Of a stretch of DNA of 17,004 bases, positions 13,670 through 17,004 are shown piece after piece. A program made the position numbers and the translations under genes. This DNA is from Thermoanaerobaculia bacterium (GTDB lineage Bacteria > Acidobacteriota > Thermoanaerobaculia > Gp7-AA8): assembly GCA_017883215.1 (NCBI GenBank), contig JADGOA010000034.1, positions 1 to 17,004 of the forward strand, read 5' to 3'. Within the stretch, counting starts at the first letter, position 1. Every line of letters begins with the position of its first letter. The notes under the pieces are model-generated. The model had not been told where the DNA came from and made no database searches. It worked only from the letters and a program-made list of their open reading frames with translations.

Positions 13670-14686
13670 TCATTTGGCGGCGAGGAACCGTTTCACTTCG
13701 CGCTCCAGCGTCTCGCGCTCGCAGCCTGTCGCCAGATGGCCGCAGTCACTGGTCATCGTCATCGATTCCGCTTTCGTGAGCCGCGCCAGCTCACGCGCCG
13801 GGGCGGGCTGCACCATGTGGTCCTGCAGGCTGACGGCGATGAAGAGCTTCGCGCGGATCGCCTTCGCCGCGGTTTCAGGCGACCCGCCGAAATCGCGGTA
13901 GATGTCTTGGGCGATCATGGCGCGAAGCTGTGAGGCGTAGTCGTATGGATCGATTTTTCGCAGGGCATCACGATGCGTCTGGATCGCTGCGTCGACGGAG
14001 TCGGGCTTCGTGTGCTCCGCGATGTAGGCGGGCGTCCAAAGCCCCATTCCCTGGATGTCCGCCACCGCGTTCATCGCACGCGAAGCGCCGTCCGGCGTAC
14101 CGCCCATCGACTCCAGGACGCTCAGCTCCGACTTCCACAGCATGAGGTCGTACGAAGTCTGCTTCGGCGTACCGACGATGGAGATGACTCTGCTCATGTA
14201 GTCCGGATATGCGACTGCCCACTGCAAAGACTGCATGCCCCCCATCGACAGGCCGGCCACCGCGTAGACGTGATCGAGCTTCAACTCGCGCGTCAGCAGT
14301 GTGTATTGCGACCGCACCATGTCGCGGATCGTGAATCGCGGAAATCTGGCAGCCGGCTGACTGCTGCTGTTCGACGGCGATGACGACACTCCGTCGCCCA
14401 GGGCGTCGATGGCGATGACGAAGTAGCGCGAGCTGTCGAAGAGCCTGCCGGGACCGGTCCAGGCGGCCAGTCCGGCGCTCGTTCCGGCGAACCACGTCGT
14501 CAGGACCAGCGCATTCGATCGGTCCGGAGCCAGCTGACCGTAGGTCCGATAGCCGATACGGCAGTCGCGGATCGACTCTCCGCTGTCGAGTGTCAGATCG
14601 CCGATATTCGCAATCTGCAGCGCGCCGTCATCGGCGAGCAGCGCAGATGCCAGGAGAAAGGTGGCCAGCCAGAGTGCGCGTTTCAT
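13670..14686 (-). CDS. Exported MetX-like alpha/beta hydrolase
   Basis: A 338-residue alpha/beta-hydrolase related to homoserine O-acetyltransferase (MetX). The family pattern is clear: SGESIRDCRIGYRTYGQL near the N-terminus, the nucleophile elbow GLSMGGMQSLQWAVAYPDY (S147), then D289 in SLQDHMVQP and H317 in DCGHLA, completing the triad. Unlike MetX, it opens with a signal peptide (MKRALWLATFLLASALLA). Homoserine and acetyl-CoA are cytoplasmic, so methionine synthesis is unlikely; a periplasmic esterase, amidase or acyltransferase fits better. Several MetX-specific blocks are weak. The start ATG (14684-14686) has only a weak ribosome binding site. It is convergent with the Asp-box gene, with a 3-bp gap. 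The upstream gap of 105 bp separates it from the kinase gene on the same strand. Confidence 0.9.
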   Translation of the reverse strand: MKRALWLATFLLASALLADDGALQIANIGDLTLDSGESIRDCRIGYRTYGQLAPDRSNALVLTTWFAGTSAGLAAWTGPGRLFDSSRYFVIAIDALGDGVSSSPSNSSSQPAARFPRFTIRDMVRSQYTLLTRELKLDHVYAVAGLSMGGMQSLQWAVAYPDYMSRVISIVGTPKQTSYDLMLWKSELSVLESMGGTPDGASRAMNAVADIQGMGLWTPAYIAEHTKPDSVDAAIQTHRDALRKIDPYDYASQLRAMIAQDIYRDFGGSPETAAKAIRAKLFIAVSLQDHMVQPAPARELARLTKAESMTMTSDCGHLATGCERETLEREVKRFLAAK

Positions 14687-14791
14687 GCTCGCTCATTGTG
14701 GGGCGAAACGGGCGAAAGGCATTCATGGCGTGAGATGCAGGGTCTTGTGATGCGGCTGACACGCGCGGAGTGGGTCGGTCGCTCCGACGGC

Positions 14792-16231
14792 TCACTCCCC
14801 CTTCACCCATTTCCTGAAGCGCTCCCAACGCGACTTCTTTCTCGGCGGTTCTTCGCGCTGGTGCGGCTTCTTCCTGGCCACCGTGATCTCGGATGTCGGG
14901 TTGGTGCTCTGCTCGAGCATCTGCTGGGCGGCGTCGCGCTCGGTTCTTGCCACTGCGCCTTCCGGGTACTTCGCCAGATAGCCGTCATAGCGGGCGATGG
15001 CCTCTCCATATCGGCCGTTGGCGACCAGCGCGCGGGCGGACCTGAGCTGCTGACGCTTCTCTTGCGCGATGGCAGCCTGCTGCGGGGTGATCACGGCGGC
15101 CGGTTGTTGCTGGCGAATTCGCGACCGAATCGTGCTGACGGTGGCCGCGAAGGAGGCCAGGAGGAGCAGGGTCACGCTCCAGAACACCACCGCAGGCACA
15201 GGTCGCTTGATCAGTGGCGGAATCCGCGTGTCCGTTTTCACACCCATCGGTGTTGCGCCGGCCCCAGTCAGGGCGGGGGAGGCCGTCTGCGGCTCCGATG
15301 AGACGTGCTCGTCGACGATCGTCGGAAGCGGCGTTGTCGAGTCGTGCATGGCGGCGACGGTGGCGTATTCGGCGGCGGCGCGCACTTCCATGTGCTTTTG
15401 CTCGATGTCCTTGAGGGCTGCGGCAGCGCTCTCGTAGCGGTCCGCAGGGGATTTCGCGAGAAGCCTGGCCACGATCTCGGCCACCGGTTGCGGTACGACA
15501 GGATTGACGTCGCTGACGAGCGGCGGGTCCAGATTGACGACGTTGAAGAGAATGCCGGTGAGCTCCGGGGCTCCGAAAGGGCGCACGCCGCTCAGCATCT
15601 CGTACATGACCACGCCCGCACTGAAGAGATCGGAGCGCGGCGTCACCGCTGTCGATTTCACCTGCTCGGGCGACATGTAGTTCGGAGTTCCGAGGAGCGA
15701 GTTGACGCCGGTCAGGCTGGAGTCGAGCGGGCGCGCGATGCCGAAGTCCGTGATCTTCGTATGTCCTTCATTGGAGATGAGAATGTTGGCCGGCTTGATG
15801 TCGCGATGAATGACGCCGTGATCGTGCGCGTACGACAGCCCGCGCAGGATGTCGGCAGCGATGGAGAGTGCCTCCGGCAGCGGCAGCGGACGCGTGCGTC
15901 TCAAGCGGGATTGCAGCGATTCTCCGGCCACGTATTCCGTGGCCAGGAACGAGACCACGTCGTCCTCATAACCCGCTTCGTACAACGTGACAATGTTCGG
16001 GTGCTGCAGCGAACCGCACAGCTCCGCCTCGCGCTGCAGCCGCCGATAGAACTCGTCGCGATCCTGGTCGTCTTCGAAGCGCTGGTCGGGGTCGATGACC
16101 TTCACCGCGGCCCGCCGCCCGATGCGGCGGTGGCGTGCGAGGTACACCTTTCCGATCGAGCCCTTCCCAATCATGGTCTCGATCTCGTACTCGCCGTAGA
16201 TGCGGCGACCGCTGGGCGGGTCCGGCGTCAC
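14792..16231 (-). CDS. Transmembrane Ser/Thr protein kinase with helical C-terminal domain
   Basis: A 479-residue Hanks-type kinase. The kinase domain covers residues 14-275: Gly-rich loop GKGSIGKVY (22-30), K44 in AAVKV, E68 in QREAE, catalytic loop HRDIKPAN (142-149), DFG (162-164), GTPNYMSPEQ (181-190) and DLFSAGVVMYEM. All catalytic residues are kept, so it should be active. A linker leads to one membrane helix (about 346-366, VPAVVFWSVTLLLLASFAATV). Outside is a TPR-like helical segment (390-440, with ARALVANGRYGEAIARYDGYLAKYPEG) and a basic tail. It has no PASTA repeats. The start is a GTG (CAC at 16229-16231) without a Shine-Dalgarno; no better start is seen before the Gly-rich loop. 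It is divergent from a response regulator, with a heptad array in the shared upstream region, so the two may be co-regulated. Confidence 0.94.
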   Translation of the reverse strand: MTPDPPSGRRIYGEYEIETMIGKGSIGKVYLARHRRIGRRAAVKVIDPDQRFEDDQDRDEFYRRLQREAELCGSLQHPNIVTLYEAGYEDDVVSFLATEYVAGESLQSRLRRTRPLPLPEALSIAADILRGLSYAHDHGVIHRDIKPANILISNEGHTKITDFGIARPLDSSLTGVNSLLGTPNYMSPEQVKSTAVTPRSDLFSAGVVMYEMLSGVRPFGAPELTGILFNVVNLDPPLVSDVNPVVPQPVAEIVARLLAKSPADRYESAAAALKDIEQKHMEVRAAAEYATVAAMHDSTTPLPTIVDEHVSSEPQTASPALTGAGATPMGVKTDTRIPPLIKRPVPAVVFWSVTLLLLASFAATVSTIRSRIRQQQPAAVITPQQAAIAQEKRQQLRSARALVANGRYGEAIARYDGYLAKYPEGAVARTERDAAQQMLEQSTNPTSEITVARKKPHQREEPPRKKSRWERFRKWVKGE

Positions 16232-16254
16232 GTCAGTAGGTTACGCGAAATCAA

Positions 16255-16352
16255 GCGTGTAGCGCGAAGGGAGCGGGTGGCGTGTAGCGGGTAGGAGCTC
16301 CAACTGTCAGCATCGTCAGCCTTCTACCCGCTGCCCGCTACCCGCTATCCAC
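16255..16352. repeat. Inverted tandem heptamer array, unit GCGGGTA
   Basis: The left arm is GCGTGTA, GCGCGAA, a 4-bp slip GGGA, then GCGGGTG, GCGTGTA, GCGGGTA (16255-16293). The right arm is TACCCGC, TGCCCGC, TACCCGC, TATCCAC (16325-16352), the reverse complement in 7-bp phase. The 31-bp spacer contains GTCAGCATCGTCAGC. The array occupies the promoter region between the divergent kinase and response regulator genes, beginning 24 bases upstream of the kinase start and ending 40 bases before the regulator start. Confidence 0.93.
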
Positions 16353-16392
16353 TGGCGTATCCTGTTCCCACGCGTCCGGTAAGGAGCAGATC

Positions 16393-16782
16393 ATGAGCTC
16401 GAAGCCGATGGTGCTCGTCGTCGATGACAACGACATGATGCGGAAACTGCTGGCCGTGGAACTCGGGCAGGATCCTGACTTCGTGGTGGAGGTTGCGGCA
16501 ACCGGAGCGGAAGGGCTGGAGAAGGCGATGGCGCCGGACTGCAGCGTCATCGTGCTCGACATGATGCTCCCCGACACCGACGGCCTCCGTTTCATCCAGG
16601 ATCTGCAGCGGCTTCGGACGGCGGATCTGCCGTCGATCATCGCCATCACCGGCGCATCCCAGATGCTCGTTCCCGACGCCATGATCGAGGCGCCGCACCG
16701 CGGGCTGGTGAGTGCGGTCTTCCGGAAGCCGTTCGACCACGCAAAACTCCACGAGACCGTCCGCTTCTGCGCGATGCTTTGA
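16393..16782 (+). CDS. Stand-alone response regulator receiver domain
   Basis: A 129-residue CheY-like receiver with no output domain. The acidic pocket is D11 and D12 (VLVVDDND), the phosphoacceptor is D56 (VIVLDMMLPDTDG), the switch Thr is T86 (AITGAS), and the conserved Lys is K112 (FRKPFD). The loop between T86 and K112 (GASQMLVPDAMIEAPHRGLVSAV) is longer than in CheY. TAAGGAG (16380-16386) lies six bases before the ATG. Such proteins relay phosphate or act through protein contacts. No histidine kinase is in the window; its neighbour is a divergent Ser/Thr kinase, which makes cross-talk possible but unproven. Confidence 0.93.
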   Translation: MSSKPMVLVVDDNDMMRKLLAVELGQDPDFVVEVAATGAEGLEKAMAPDCSVIVLDMMLPDTDGLRFIQDLQRLRTADLPSIIAITGASQMLVPDAMIEAPHRGLVSAVFRKPFDHAKLHETVRFCAML

Positions 16783-16800
16783 GGCCGGGCGGCGGCCATC

Positions 16801-16830
16801 GCAGACGGCAGACCGCGGTCTGCGGTCTGC
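16801..16830. repeat. Near-perfect 30-bp palindrome of heptamers, unit GCAGACC
   Basis: Two units, GCAGACG and GCAGACC, are followed without spacer by two reverse-complement units, GCGGTCT and GCGGTCT, then GC. The 30 bp are palindromic except for one pair (16807/16824). The inner 16 bp (16808-16823) are perfect. It starts 19 bases after the response regulator stop and may act as its 3' structure. It uses the CAGAC/GTCTG variant unit also found in the array at 7494-7638. Confidence 0.88.
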
Positions 16831-17004
16831 AACAAAGCGCGCCGTCACCAGTACCTCCCCTCCGGTTTCGCACTAGCCATGTGTGTTCGCACACACCGGC
16901 GACCTCGATGGTGAGCTAGGTTGTGCCAGTGGTGGCGCTTCCTGACGCACGCCACCGCAGCTCCCTGTCCGCGGGCACTCGCTGCGGACGACAACAATCA
17001 TCGA
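16831..17004. other. Right-edge non-coding region with consecutive hairpins
   Basis: No gene is called here. Three hairpins follow one another: TGTGTG-TTCG-CACACA (16880-16895), GGTGGCG/CGCCACC (16931-16937 with 16950-16956), and GTCCGC/GCGGAC (16967-16972 with 16984-16989). GCAC...GTGC and TAGC...GCTA segments (around 16870 and 16915-16926) could close a larger stem around the first. It matches no tRNA, tmRNA, RNase P or SRP RNA signature that I know. It may be a structured RNA, the leader of a gene beyond the edge, or the end of a mobile element. A + frame is open from about 16921 to the edge, too short to call. Confidence 0.3.

Noticed and set aside
14768..14797. Terminator for the kinase gene
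   Set aside because: GAGTG/CACTC and GTCGG/CCGAC can pair, but the stem is interrupted, overlaps the stop codon, and no T-run follows on the minus strand.

Overview
This is a GC-rich bacterial window of about 17 kb with genes on both strands, most of them separated by 100-480 bp gaps. Secreted Asp-box (sortilin-like) proteins of about 1050 residues, exported amidase-signature enzymes, a di-haem peroxidase lipoprotein, a PPi-type phosphofructokinase and a membrane Ser/Thr kinase together suggest an Acidobacteriota-like soil or aquatic heterotroph. That placement is inference from gene content only. I see no transposase, integrase, phage gene, CRISPR array, tRNA or rRNA, so this looks like ordinary chromosome.

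Layout, left to right: the 3' end of an unrecognised gene (2-214, +); a small exported Tyr/Gly-rich protein (693-1172, +) with a clear terminator; a Sec-exported amidase (1386-3080, -); 6-phosphofructokinase (3259-4452, -); a crotonase-fold protein (4600-5358, +); a di-haem cytochrome c peroxidase lipoprotein (5529-6506, -); an aldo/keto reductase (6626-7486, +); a two-helix membrane protein (7696-8436, +); a second, Tat-type amidase (8629-10275, +); a 1058-residue exported Asp-box protein (10490-13666, +); an exported MetX-like alpha/beta hydrolase (13670-14686, -); a membrane Ser/Thr kinase (14792-16231, -); and, divergent from it, a stand-alone response regulator (16393-16782, +). No multi-gene operon is obvious. 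Five or six of the products carry export signals or membrane segments, so much of the window serves the cell envelope or periplasm. The last two genes are a plausible signalling pair.

The most unusual content is between the genes. Nearly every gap over about 60 bp holds an inverted repeat. Several are built the same way from unrelated sequences: short tandem arrays of a 7-base unit followed by the reverse complement of the same array. The units are GTCCTGA at 3111-3250, CGCGGAC at 7494-7638, GCGGGTA at 16255-16352, GCAGACC at 16801-16830, GCGAGTA at 6552-6613, and a spaced CACAGAG version at 10298-10381. A second group is palindromic and REP-like: 418-511, 1254-1361, and a perfect 40-bp palindrome at 4534-4573. 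A third type is the long inverted repeat between convergent genes at 5380-5518. The constant 7-bp period across different sequences is the best candidate here for something undescribed. Separately, the ribosome binding site of the gene at 7696 lies inside a perfect hairpin.
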